Notes under the pieces: model-generated
Databases searched by the model: none
The model's input: only the letters and a program-made list of their open reading frames with translations
Told to the model about the DNA's origin: nothing
Position numbers and translations under genes: made by a program
Assembly (NCBI GenBank): GCA_035511075.1
Contig: DATKFW010000058.1
Location: 1-64,000 of the forward strand
Source of the DNA: DATAUD01 sp035511075
GTDB taxonomy: Bacteria; Verrucomicrobiota; Verrucomicrobiia; Limisphaerales; Palsa-1400
Reading direction: 5' to 3'
Length of the DNA stretch: 64,000 nt
Shown: in pieces, positions 16,228 to 25,840 of the stretch
Layout of the letters: each line of letters opens with the position of its first letter
How positions within the stretch are numbered: position 1 is the stretch's first letter

Positions 16228-16241
16228 AACCTAAAGGTTGT
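16226..16241. promoter_or_regulatory. ArsR-type operator palindrome over the start codon
   Basis: ACAACCTAAAGGTTGT is a perfect 16-bp palindrome that overlaps the GTG start of the ArsR-family gene. On that strand an upstream TATATA and a TTGACT-like hexamer are present. Binding here would block both transcription and initiation of the regulator-SRPBCC operon. Confidence 0.6.
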
Positions 16242-16500
16242 ATATATTTCCGAAGAAGTCAAGGCGGATTTAGTGGAAAATGCGGAATGGCGAAGGGAGC
16301 GTCGTTTGGTCGCCGGTGTCGGGGAGTGAAAGCTTTGAGGCGGGCCAAGGGTGGCAGCTTCTTGGAAAAATGGCTCCGGTTCGCCGCGCGAGGGGACGCC
16401 GCCTGTATCGACCGAGCAAGGGGTACCGCGGGTTTCGGGGGGCAAATTTTCATTATCAAATTGCGTCCTGGGGGAATACCCGACAAAATGCCGGCCACGA

Positions 16501-19500
16501 ATGAAATCCCTTGCCCTTGTTGCAATTGCGTCGATTGGTCTGGCGGCCTTATCCGCTTCGGGGCAGTCCGGCGCTTTGACCCACCGTTACAGTTTCACCG
16601 TCGATGCCAGCGATTCGGTCGGCGGCGCCAACGGCACCCTGAATGGCGGGGCGACGATAGGGGGCGGCGCTTTGACGCTCAACGGCGTCAATGGGTTCGT
16701 CAGTCTGCCACCCAGCCTGGTTTCCAACTACACCTCGATCACCATCGAGACCTGGGTGACTGACAACGGCAGCGGGGGTTGGGCGCGCATTTTCGATTTT
16801 GGCAACAACACCGGCGGCGCGGGAGAACAGGGCACCGGCACACAGTATATGTTCCTGTCGTTGCCGGCGGGCACGGGCAATCTGCGCGGCGCTTACACTA
16901 TCGCAGGAAATGGCGCGGAGCAAATCATGCAATGGCCCAACGACGGACGTCCGGCGGTGGGACACAAGACGCACATTGTTTGGGCGACAGACGGAAACAC
17001 GTCTCTGGGAACGTTGTATGCGGACAATGTGTTGGTCGCAAGCAACGTGGCGATGACCATCACTCCCGCGGCAATCGGGGCCACGGAGAATGACTGGATC
17101 GGCCGCTCCCAATGGACGGGGGACGCCTATTTCGACGGTTCGTTTGACGAGTTCCGCATTTACAATTTTGCGTTGTCGGCGGCGCAAGTTCAGGATGACT
17201 TCCAACTGGGTCCGAATGCGCCCGCGCCGCTCGGCATTGTGACTGCCTCCCCGTCAAGCACCGTCAATGTCGCGTCAACCGTCACGTTCAACGTCGCCAC
17301 CACGGGCATGCCGCCGCTTCAGTTCCAGTGGCGCAGAGGCGGCTTCGCCATACCGGGGGCCACCGCACGTTCGCTGGTATTGACAAACGTTTCCACCGCC
17401 GCGGCGGGCCTCTACGATGTGATTGTCAGCAATAGTTTTGGCTCCAGCAACAGTCCGCTGGTCTCCCTTAGCGTCGTTGAGACCAACCAGATTCCGGCCG
17501 GCGGCATGACCCATCGTTACACCTTCAATGACGGCACCGCCAATGACTCTGTGGGCAATGCCAACGGCACGCTTGTGGGCGGCGCAACGGTCAGCAACGG
17601 GCAACTTGTGATCCCCAACACGACTGACGCGGCGCCCGCGACAGACTATCTTCAATTGCCCGCGGGCATTATCACAAACGACGCGGCGGTAACAGTGGAG
17701 GCGTGGGCGACGATCGCTCCGAACCAATATACCTGGGCCAATCTGTTCGATTTTGGCAACCAGGATGCCGACGGCGATTCCGAGTACGATATTCACCTTT
17801 GTGTTCACTCCAGCGACAACGCGACGATCGCCGGGATTTCGGATTCGGACAACGCCAATGTTGATTATCAATACATTGACCTCGGAGGGGGAAGCAGCCT
17901 GGACAGCCGCAGCAACATGGATATCACGACAGTATTCGACCCCCCGGCCGGTTACATCGCTGTTTACACCAATGGCGTCCTGGCTGGCGCCATTAGCAAC
18001 GTGACCATTCAAATGTCGGGTGTCCAGGACGTCCGCAACATCATTGGAGCGGACAACTGGCCCGACCCCGGCCTGCAAGGGTCCATCAACGAGTTCCGCA
18101 TCTACAACTTCGCGCTTTCGCCGGCGCAGATTCAGGGTGACTTCCAACAGGGTCCCAACGTGGCCTTGCCCATCGGCATCGTGACCGTTTCACCTTCAAG
18201 CACGGTGTATGCGGGGGAGACGGTGACGTTCAATGTTACAACCACCGGCATTCCGCCATTCCAGTATCAATGGCGGTCGAACACGGTGAACATCGCTGGA
18301 GCCACCAACAGCGCGCTGGTATTGACCAACGTCGCTACCACGGCTTCCGGTAGTTACGACGTGGTCATCGACAGCAGCGCAGGTTCAACCAATAGTCCGC
18401 CAATTACTTTGACGGTCACACCGGCCTCCGCGCCGACCTTCGCGACGGAACCGACGCCAGCGGCGCTCACGAATTACGTCGGGGGTTTTGCGGCGTTCTC
18501 GGCGATAGTGGCCGGCAGCCCGCCGATAACGCTACAATGGCAGTTCGAGGGAACCAACATTCCCGGCGCGACGGGCAGCCAACTGGTCTTGGGCAACCTT
18601 TCAGCCAGCGACGCCGGCTCCTACACATTAACCGCTTCAAACCCATACGGCACCAACGTCAGCACGGCGGCCGCGCTCACGGTTCTGCCGGCCGCGCCAT
18701 TGGTCCCTGTGCTGACGTATCACTATGATAATTCCCGCTCCGCGGCCAATACGAACGAATCCGTGCTGATCCCGAGCATTGTCAATACCAACAATTTTGG
18801 GCTATTGTGGAGCTACGCGGTGGACGGCTATGTCTATACGCAGGCGTTGTATGTTCCCAATGTGAACATACCCGGGTTAGGCCTCCATAACGTTATCTAT
18901 ATCGGGACCGAGAATGACTCGGTTTATGCCCTGGACGCCGATAGCAACACGGGGGCCAATGGCGGCGTGCTCTGGCACACAACCCTCGGAGTTACGCCCC
19001 TGAGCAACAATGGTGAATTTGGCAACCGCTATGGCCCAACGTATGGGGACATCGTGCCGGAGGTGGGCATCACGGGGACTCCGGTCATTGACCTTGTTAC
19101 CGGAACGATTTATGTGGATGTTTTCACACGCGAGGTAGGGGCCACGAGCACCAATTATTATCACCGCATCCATGCGTTGAACATCACGAACGGCGTGGAA
19201 CAATCCAACAGTCCCAGTGTGGTTGCCGCGACGTACCCGGGGACGGGAGTTGGCGGGAACGGCTCGGTGCTGACATTTAATCCGGAAGAACACAATGAAC
19301 GATCCGCGCTGACTCTGGCCGGCGGAATACTTTATGTCGGCTACGCGGGCTATGGCGATACCGATCCCTATCACGGTTGGCTCTTCGGCTTCAGCACCAC
19401 CAACCTCAAGATGTTGCCAGACCATATTTTCAACACCACGCCAAACGCTACTCAAGCGGCTTTTGGCGCCCATGCCGGCGAAGGGGGAATGTGGATGGGC

Positions 19501-22500
19501 GGCAATGGATTATGTGTTGACGCGAGCAACAACCTCTATTTTGAATCCGGCAACGGCAGCTTTAGCGAAAATACAAACGGCAAGGATTACGCGGATAGCT
19601 TTATCAAGCTCGCGACTACCAACGGCCTCTCAGTGGCCGATTATTTTACACCGTACAACCAGGCCGACGACGCCGCGGCCGACCTGGATGTGGGGTCGGC
19701 GGGGCCGTTGTTATTGCCCGATTCTGCGGGAAGCGCGGCGCATCCACATTTGATTATCGGCGCAAGCAAACAGGGGACGATCTATTTGGTTGATCGCGAT
19801 AACATGGGGCATTACTCGACCGGCGGGAGCGACAACCAGATTGTGCAGTCGGTGATAGGCCAGATCGGGGGCACATGGAGTTCGCCCGCCTATTTCAACA
19901 ACCGGGTCTATTTCCAGGCCAGCAGCGATGTCTTGAAAGTATTCACCATCAACAACGGCGTTTTGGGAACGACACCGGCATCGGAATCCGCGGCGGGGGT
20001 TGGCGCGTTTAACGGAGGGCCGATTGTTTCGGCCAATGGCACCAATAACGGGATTGTCTGGATGATAAACTCCTCGGCTTACGGGAGCAGCGGGCCTGGA
20101 ATATTGTACGCCTACAACGCCACCAATCTCGCGCAGGAACTTTACAACAGCAGCCAGCTTTCCCGCGATAACCCAGGCGGCGCTGTCAAGATGATCAACC
20201 CGATGGTCGCCAATGGCAAGGTCTATGTCGGCGCCGAGTACGCCTTGTCCGTTTATGGCTACAACGCTTTCCTCGACACTCCAGCCATTTCACCCAATGG
20301 CGGCGCGTTCACCAATTCAGTAACGGTGACACTGTCCGATGCCACGCCGGGCGTTGCGATCTATTACACGGAGGATGGCACCGTCCCCACGACCAATTCG
20401 ACGCTTTATTCCGGGCCATTCGCGGTGACGACAACCTTGAACCTTGAGGCGGTGGCGGTCAAATCGGGCGCAGTCAACAGTGGGGTTGCCACCGCGTCAT
20501 TCGTCAATAGCGCCGCTTTGGGCGATGGCGCGGGGTTGCTGGGCGAATACTGGGCCAACACCACCAGCGCCGCCTTCACGAACATCGACTTCGCCGCGCT
20601 GCCAACGCTGAGCAGGACCGATGCGGTCGTGAATTTTAACTGGAGCAGCGCCGGACCCGCGCCCTCCGTCGGCCAGACAAATTTCACGGTGCGTTGGACT
20701 GGCTCCGTGCAGCCGCAATTCAGTGAGTCCTACACGCTGACCACCGTAGCTGATGAAGGCGTGCTTCTGTGGGTCAACGGACAGTTGCTGATCAATGACT
20801 GGACCACTAATTCCGAAGCCGTAACCAACGGCGCCACACTCGCCCTCAACGCTCAGCAGCTCTATACGATCGAGGTGGATTACTTCCAAAGCGCGGGCAA
20901 CGCCGTCGCCCAACTTTTCTGGAGCAGTCCTTCCACAGCGCAGGCCATCATCCCGCAGACCCAGCTCTACACCTACACCAATCCGCCGCCGGCGGTCGAA
21001 TTGATCGGGCCAACCAACGGCTCGACTTTCACTGCGGCCGCCTCCGTCTCTTTGACTGCCGATGCCGCGGCTGCCTACAATCTGGTGAGCTTCGTAAATT
21101 TCTATACCAACGGAGTTTGGCTGGGGAGCGTGAGCGAGGCGCCCTATGCGCTGACCACCACCGGTTGGCCGGCCGGCAGCTATGTCCTGACGGCAACCGC
21201 CACTGACGGCGGCGGCCTGACGAGCACTTCGGCCCCGGTCAGCATCACGATCGCCCCCGGCAGCGGGCTGGCGTACGGCTTGACATCCAACGCGACCGTG
21301 GGACCGTTCCTGAACCAGAACATGCCCGGCGTCTTCAATGGCTCCATCCCGACTTTGCTTTCTGAGACGGGCGCGTATTCCGACACCCCGAACCGCGTTC
21401 CTGCGGCCGGCTTGATTCCCTATGTGCCCAACACGCCGTTGTGGTCGGACAGCGCGGTCAAGAGCCGTTATATGGCCGTGCCCAACGACAGCGGATTGGC
21501 CGCCCCGGCCCAGCAGATTGGCTTTGCGCCGACGGGAGCGTGGACTTTTCCGTCGGGCACCGTCTTTGTCAAGAATTTTGATCTGGTGGTGAACCAAACC
21601 AACCCGAGCGTCCCGCTGCGCCGCCTGGAAACCCGCCTGCTGGTGCGCAACACCGACGGATCGGTCTACGGCGTGACCTACAAATGGCTCCCGGACAATA
21701 GCGACGCCCAACTGCTGACCGGCAGCCTGACCGAAGCCGTCCTCGTCACAAACGCGACCGGCGTGGTCACGCAGAATTGGTACTATCCCAGCCCGGCGGA
21801 TTGCCTGACGTGCCACACGGCGGTGTCCGGTTACGTTTTGGGAGTCAACACGCGCCAGCTTAACGGGGCCGATACTTATCCGGCCACGGGCGTCACCGAC
21901 AACCAATTGCGCACCTTGAACCGCCTGGGATTGTTCTATCCCGCCTTCGACGAGGCGGGCATCACCAACTTCGAGCAACTCTCCAGCGTCACCAACTTGA
22001 GCGCTCCACTAGTCCAGCGCGCCCGCTCCTATTTGGACGCCAACTGCGCCCAATGTCATCAGCCCGGCGGGACCGGCATCACGTTCGACGCCCGATACGC
22101 CACTCCGCTGACCAATCAGAACATCATCAACGCCGTGGCTGCCTTTTCGCTGGGCTACGACAACGCCAAGATTGTGTCGCCTTCAGACATCTGGCGTTCC
22201 GTCCTCTATGACCGAATGAACACAGTGGATTCCACGATCAAGATGCCGCCGCTGGACAGAAACACCATCGACACCAACGCGGTCGCCGTGATGGCCGCCT
22301 GGATCAACAGTCTGGGCGGCACGCCGGCCCTGGCTCCGCCGGTGCTGTCACCCGCGTCCGGCACGTTTACCAACGAGGTCACGCTGACGTTGCTGCCCCC
22401 GAACGCCGACGCGGCCCTTTACTACACGCTGGACGGCACGTTGCCCACAACCAACTCCATACTCTACAGCGGCCCATTCAACCTGACCGAGAGCGCGGTG

Positions 22501-22791
22501 GTGACGGCCAACGCGTTTGAGGCCAACTTCGTCAATAGCGTGGCGGTGTCGGGAATGTTTACCATCGTGCCACCGTTGGACAGCTTGTTCGCGCCCACGG
22601 TCCTGATGGATGGATCGTTTGAAGCGCAGTTCTCGGCAACGCCCGGGCAAACGTATATCCTGCAGGCCAGCACCGATCTGGTGCATTGGACCTCGTTAAT
22701 TACGAACACGCCGACCTCGACGCCGTTTACATGGATCGACCCCGGCGCGGCTGATGAACCGACCCGGTTTTACCGGGTGGTCCTGCCGTAA
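16501..22791 (+). CDS. Giant secreted LamG/Ig/propeller/PA14/cytochrome-like protein
   Basis: This 2,096-residue protein starts at ATG 16501 with a signal peptide (MKSLALVAIASIGLAALSAS). Domains by approximate residue: LamG 26-235, Ig-like 245-325, LamG 335-552, two Ig-like 560-730, a PQQ-type beta-propeller 736-1256, a chitobiase-type module 1260-1338, PA14 1340-1495 and Ig-like 1498-1585. A region resembling SO2930-type cytochrome proteins (1590-1940) follows, with two CXXCH heme sites, CLTCH 1768-1772 and CAQCH 1849-1853. A second chitobiase-type module and the 'FYRVVLP' C-terminal module close the protein. It is probably a cell-surface carbohydrate-binding protein with c-type hemes. It carries a 50-residue upstream extension that is out of context and rejected. 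Confidence 0.8.
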   Translation: MKSLALVAIASIGLAALSASGQSGALTHRYSFTVDASDSVGGANGTLNGGATIGGGALTLNGVNGFVSLPPSLVSNYTSITIETWVTDNGSGGWARIFDFGNNTGGAGEQGTGTQYMFLSLPAGTGNLRGAYTIAGNGAEQIMQWPNDGRPAVGHKTHIVWATDGNTSLGTLYADNVLVASNVAMTITPAAIGATENDWIGRSQWTGDAYFDGSFDEFRIYNFALSAAQVQDDFQLGPNAPAPLGIVTASPSSTVNVASTVTFNVATTGMPPLQFQWRRGGFAIPGATARSLVLTNVSTAAAGLYDVIVSNSFGSSNSPLVSLSVVETNQIPAGGMTHRYTFNDGTANDSVGNANGTLVGGATVSNGQLVIPNTTDAAPATDYLQLPAGIITNDAAVTVEAWATIAPNQYTWANLFDFGNQDADGDSEYDIHLCVHSSDNATIAGISDSDNANVDYQYIDLGGGSSLDSRSNMDITTVFDPPAGYIAVYTNGVLAGAISNVTIQMSGVQDVRNIIGADNWPDPGLQGSINEFRIYNFALSPAQIQGDFQQGPNVALPIGIVTVSPSSTVYAGETVTFNVTTTGIPPFQYQWRSNTVNIAGATNSALVLTNVATTASGSYDVVIDSSAGSTNSPPITLTVTPASAPTFATEPTPAALTNYVGGFAAFSAIVAGSPPITLQWQFEGTNIPGATGSQLVLGNLSASDAGSYTLTASNPYGTNVSTAAALTVLPAAPLVPVLTYHYDNSRSAANTNESVLIPSIVNTNNFGLLWSYAVDGYVYTQALYVPNVNIPGLGLHNVIYIGTENDSVYALDADSNTGANGGVLWHTTLGVTPLSNNGEFGNRYGPTYGDIVPEVGITGTPVIDLVTGTIYVDVFTREVGATSTNYYHRIHALNITNGVEQSNSPSVVAATYPGTGVGGNGSVLTFNPEEHNERSALTLAGGILYVGYAGYGDTDPYHGWLFGFSTTNLKMLPDHIFNTTPNATQAAFGAHAGEGGMWMGGNGLCVDASNNLYFESGNGSFSENTNGKDYADSFIKLATTNGLSVADYFTPYNQADDAAADLDVGSAGPLLLPDSAGSAAHPHLIIGASKQGTIYLVDRDNMGHYSTGGSDNQIVQSVIGQIGGTWSSPAYFNNRVYFQASSDVLKVFTINNGVLGTTPASESAAGVGAFNGGPIVSANGTNNGIVWMINSSAYGSSGPGILYAYNATNLAQELYNSSQLSRDNPGGAVKMINPMVANGKVYVGAEYALSVYGYNAFLDTPAISPNGGAFTNSVTVTLSDATPGVAIYYTEDGTVPTTNSTLYSGPFAVTTTLNLEAVAVKSGAVNSGVATASFVNSAALGDGAGLLGEYWANTTSAAFTNIDFAALPTLSRTDAVVNFNWSSAGPAPSVGQTNFTVRWTGSVQPQFSESYTLTTVADEGVLLWVNGQLLINDWTTNSEAVTNGATLALNAQQLYTIEVDYFQSAGNAVAQLFWSSPSTAQAIIPQTQLYTYTNPPPAVELIGPTNGSTFTAAASVSLTADAAAAYNLVSFVNFYTNGVWLGSVSEAPYALTTTGWPAGSYVLTATATDGGGLTSTSAPVSITIAPGSGLAYGLTSNATVGPFLNQNMPGVFNGSIPTLLSETGAYSDTPNRVPAAGLIPYVPNTPLWSDSAVKSRYMAVPNDSGLAAPAQQIGFAPTGAWTFPSGTVFVKNFDLVVNQTNPSVPLRRLETRLLVRNTDGSVYGVTYKWLPDNSDAQLLTGSLTEAVLVTNATGVVTQNWYYPSPADCLTCHTAVSGYVLGVNTRQLNGADTYPATGVTDNQLRTLNRLGLFYPAFDEAGITNFEQLSSVTNLSAPLVQRARSYLDANCAQCHQPGGTGITFDARYATPLTNQNIINAVAAFSLGYDNAKIVSPSDIWRSVLYDRMNTVDSTIKMPPLDRNTIDTNAVAVMAAWINSLGGTPALAPPVLSPASGTFTNEVTLTLLPPNADAALYYTLDGTLPTTNSILYSGPFNLTESAVVTANAFEANFVNSVAVSGMFTIVPPLDSLFAPTVLMDGSFEAQFSATPGQTYILQASTDLVHWTSLITNTPTSTPFTWIDPGAADEPTRFYRVVLP

Positions 22792-22795
22792 CGAA

Positions 22796-24769
22796 TCATT
22801 GGATGCCAGGGCCGACTCTTAGCACTGTCATTGAATTGGGTTTGAAGGTGTAATCGAATCCGGCTCCGACCTCGCCGATCGAAACGGTGGCCGGCGCCAC
22901 TTTTCGCGGTTGGTCGAATGAATTTTCATCGGCCGTATTTTCGCTGGTCAGAACCGTGGCTTGCGCCTTTTGTGTGCCCGGCGGGATTCCGTTGATTTGA
23001 ATGGTGGCGGGCGCGGGCTGACTGCTCGCATTGACGACTTTGAGAATGACGTCACTGGCCTCGTTGTCCCGGACGGCCGAGGCAAAGAAATTGGTCGCGC
23101 CCTGGTCCCCGATGGAAACAGGCAGGACGGCGTCGCCGCAGTTGCGGCTGAAAAGTTGCTGAACGTAATAATCGGGGGTGCCGTAAATGCGATGGTTGTC
23201 CACCCAGATCAAGTTGGGAGTCCATTGCCAGGCGTCAACGTTACCGAAGAGAGGGGCGTAGGAAGCCATGCGGACGACGGCGGCGTTTCGTTCCAGACCG
23301 GTCATGTAGGCCGCTTCGGCCAGCGCGCATTCGAGCGTATTGCGATTTTTGGGGCTCACGACGCCGACGCTTTGGGCGGCATATTCGCCCATAAAGACCT
23401 TGGGGCCGTTGGGATCATAGTTATCGTAGCGATGGGTGTTGTTGAAGAACCAGGCGGGGTCGGCGTAGCAATGCTGGTCCACAATATCCGCGTGAAGCTC
23501 GCCCAGTTTGGGCCAGAGGAATTGAAACCGTTGGTCGTCGGGCGACGGGCCGGTATCAGAGACAAGCATAATTTCCGGATGCTCTTTCTTGAGCACTGCG
23601 GCGAACCGGATGTAGCGCTCGATATACTGCGGGCCCCATTGCTCGTTGCCCACACCCATCATTTTCATGTGAAACGGCTCGGGGTGCCCCATCGCCGCCC
23701 GTTTGGCGCCCCAGGCGCTGGTGACCGGTCCGTTGGCGAATTCGATGAGGTCCAGGGCGTCCTGAATGTAAGGGTCAAGCTGGTCAAGCGGACAAAGTTC
23801 GGCGGAGTTGAACTGGCAGGCCATGCCGCAATTGAGAATGGGCAGCGGCTGAGCCCCGATGTCTTCGCACAATTGGAAGAACTCGAAGAAGCCGAGGCCG
23901 AAGGACTGGAAATAATCGGGCGTGGGCCGGTGAACGAATTCATAATTCCAGCGGTTGATCAGGAGATGCCGGTCCCCAACCGGCCCGATGCTATTTTTCC
24001 ATTGATATCGTCGGTCCAATTGACTGCCCTCGACAATGCAACCGCCCGGGAAACGCATGAAGCCGGGTTTGAGATCAGCGAGCATTTGCACCATGTCGGC
24101 GCGCAGGCCGCCCGGACGATTCTTCCATGTGTGCTCCGGAAATAATGAAACCATGTCCACATCCACCGTTCCTGCGCCTCGCATCAGGACATTGAGCCGC
24201 GCCCCCCAATCGCTGTCCTTGGGATGCAACACCAAAGTGTATCGCTTCCATGCGGGGGCAAAATCCTCGAGCGACGCCGAGTCCAGCACGGTGCCGTCGG
24301 CGCCCACCAATTGGATGTCCAACGCGGGCGCGCCGGCCACCCCGCGGATTTCGACGGAAAAATTGTAACTTTCGTCTTGACTCACGCCCATGCGGCGAAA
24401 GCTGACGTTGGAAATCCCAAACGGGGCGGAGCCCTCGGAATGAATGCGCAGATAATGAGGATTGGCCGGGGTCAGCGGATCCTCATCGCGCACGGAAAGT
24501 TCGCCCCTGGCCAGGCTGGGGCTGATTTTCATCCAACCCATCATCGGGTCGGGAAACTCAAACGAACGGTTCTTGACCATTTCGGCGTAAAGGCCGCCGT
24601 CGGCCCCGAAATTGATGTCCTCAAAAAAAATGCCCCACATGGCCGGGTTGATGGTGGCGCCGGGATGCCCGGCGTCGATAGACACTGTGATCGCGCGGAC
24701 GGCGGGATTGGCGGATAGGAACGCCATCGCGGCGACGAGCGGAGAAAGAAAGGACATTTTGAGTTTCAT
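22796..24769 (-). CDS. abfA: GH51-type alpha-L-arabinofuranosidase, secreted
   Basis: This 657-residue enzyme releases terminal arabinofuranose from arabinan or arabinoxylan. The ATG at 24769 begins a signal peptide (MKLKMSFLSPLVAAMAFLSA); upstream in-frame codons are not needed. The N-terminal domain (WGIFFEDINFGADGGLYAEM) is characteristic of the family. The acid/base Glu lies in GVGNEQWGPQY (about 376) and the nucleophile Glu in VFMGEYAAQ (about 462). A C-terminal beta-sandwich follows. It is downstream of the GH43 gene in the same transcript, and the pair can debranch and depolymerise arabinan. Its stop is 4 bases from the convergent giant gene. Confidence 0.85.
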   Translation of the reverse strand: MKLKMSFLSPLVAAMAFLSANPAVRAITVSIDAGHPGATINPAMWGIFFEDINFGADGGLYAEMVKNRSFEFPDPMMGWMKISPSLARGELSVRDEDPLTPANPHYLRIHSEGSAPFGISNVSFRRMGVSQDESYNFSVEIRGVAGAPALDIQLVGADGTVLDSASLEDFAPAWKRYTLVLHPKDSDWGARLNVLMRGAGTVDVDMVSLFPEHTWKNRPGGLRADMVQMLADLKPGFMRFPGGCIVEGSQLDRRYQWKNSIGPVGDRHLLINRWNYEFVHRPTPDYFQSFGLGFFEFFQLCEDIGAQPLPILNCGMACQFNSAELCPLDQLDPYIQDALDLIEFANGPVTSAWGAKRAAMGHPEPFHMKMMGVGNEQWGPQYIERYIRFAAVLKKEHPEIMLVSDTGPSPDDQRFQFLWPKLGELHADIVDQHCYADPAWFFNNTHRYDNYDPNGPKVFMGEYAAQSVGVVSPKNRNTLECALAEAAYMTGLERNAAVVRMASYAPLFGNVDAWQWTPNLIWVDNHRIYGTPDYYVQQLFSRNCGDAVLPVSIGDQGATNFFASAVRDNEASDVILKVVNASSQPAPATIQINGIPPGTQKAQATVLTSENTADENSFDQPRKVAPATVSIGEVGAGFDYTFKPNSMTVLRVGPGIQ

Positions 24770-24835
24770 AACGTTTGAGAGAGCGCTGCGCGCGGGTTGG
24801 TCATCGGGGTTGGCTATTTCCATTTGCTTGTCGCG

Positions 24836-25840
24836 TCACTGCGCAACGTCCACTTCGGGCCAGCCGTCCGCATTCCATCGGAGGGGAAGGAGACCCAGCG
24901 TCGGGCGCCCCCCGCGCGTGCCGTCGTAGAAGTGGCAGCTTAACCATTGGGCCGATCCCTGGGTTATAATGCCCGCGTGGCCCGGCCCGATGAAATTGCC
25001 TTCGGTTGTCAAAAATAAACTGCCGCCGCCGAGCATCATGTCCGTCCCGTCCTTGTCGAGGTATGGGCCGGTGATGGCCGCGGAGCGGCCGACGCGGATG
25101 TTGTAGGTGCTGTGGATGCCGCGGCAGCATTGGCCCCAATTGACAAACAAATAGTAAGACCCGTCGCGCGGATAAATATAGGAGGCCTCTATCTTGTCCT
25201 TGTGGGCCAGAGAATACATGGGCGAATCCGGCTCTATTCTTCGGCCGGTGGCAGGATTCAGTTCGATGAGCTTTATTCCCGTCCAAAAGGATCCGAAGGC
25301 CAGCCAGAGTTTGCCCTGCCCGTCCTGGCAAACAGCGGGATCGATGGTGTTGAAGTCGTTCGTGGCGCGGGACTGGACGACGATTCCCTGGTCCATCCAG
25401 CGGTAGCGTGAATCAGCGGGGTCGAGCGTGGAATTGGTTGCCAGGCCGATCGCCGAGGTGTTCTTGCCCCAGGTTGAAACGGCGAAATAAAGGAAATAGG
25501 CATCACCCAGATGAATGATGTCCGGCGCCCAAAAATCATGCCCGGAATTTTGCGGCACGGCTTCGGCCGCCCATGGAGGGGCGTTGCTGACAACTCGAGG
25601 GCCTGGTTTCCAAACGCGCAAATCCTTTGAATGGTAGGTGGGCAGGTCGCGGCCCGTGCAGAAGACCCAATACTCATCCTTGCACTTGACAATGGTTGAG
25701 GGATCGTGCGCGCGCACCAGGCGCGTCGCCAGCGGTTGGAGGTCGGCACCCGCTTCGCCCGAGGCCGATACGGACAAACCGCAGGCCAAGCCAAGCGCCA
25801 TCGTCAGAGCGTGGGCCGAATATTTGCGGGATGAGTTCAT
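24836..25840 (-). CDS. GH43 arabinan endo-1,5-alpha-L-arabinosidase, secreted
   Basis: This 334-residue protein has an N-terminal hydrophobic leader (ALTMALGLACGLSVSAS). The five-bladed propeller shows the three GH43 acidic residues: Asp46 in AHDPSTIV (base), Asp167 in NTIDPAVCQD (pKa modulator) and Glu218 in KIEASYIYP (acid). The YPRDGSYYLFVNWGQCC strand is typical of endo-arabinanases. Its first four bases overlap the stop of the upstream SGNH/TPR gene (ATGA), and the GH51 gene follows on the same strand, 66 bases from its preferred start. Extracellular cleavage of the arabinan backbone is the likely role. Confidence 0.85.
   Translation of the reverse strand: MNSSRKYSAHALTMALGLACGLSVSASGEAGADLQPLATRLVRAHDPSTIVKCKDEYWVFCTGRDLPTYHSKDLRVWKPGPRVVSNAPPWAAEAVPQNSGHDFWAPDIIHLGDAYFLYFAVSTWGKNTSAIGLATNSTLDPADSRYRWMDQGIVVQSRATNDFNTIDPAVCQDGQGKLWLAFGSFWTGIKLIELNPATGRRIEPDSPMYSLAHKDKIEASYIYPRDGSYYLFVNWGQCCRGIHSTYNIRVGRSAAITGPYLDKDGTDMMLGGGSLFLTTEGNFIGPGHAGIITQGSAQWLSCHFYDGTRGGRPTLGLLPLRWNADGWPEVDVAQ

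Noticed and set aside
16351..16500. Upstream extension of the giant secreted protein
   Set aside because: The signal peptide starts at ATG 16501; placing 50 hydrophilic residues before it would prevent export.
20497..21978. 493-codon open frame on the minus strand
   Set aside because: It lies wholly antisense to the giant secreted gene, its translation is Arg/Gly-rich without a recognisable domain, and long antisense frames are expected in this GC-rich repetitive DNA.
22961..24145. 394-codon open frame on the plus strand
   Set aside because: It is antisense to the GH51 arabinofuranosidase, whose catalytic motifs are intact; the plus-strand translation has no domain.
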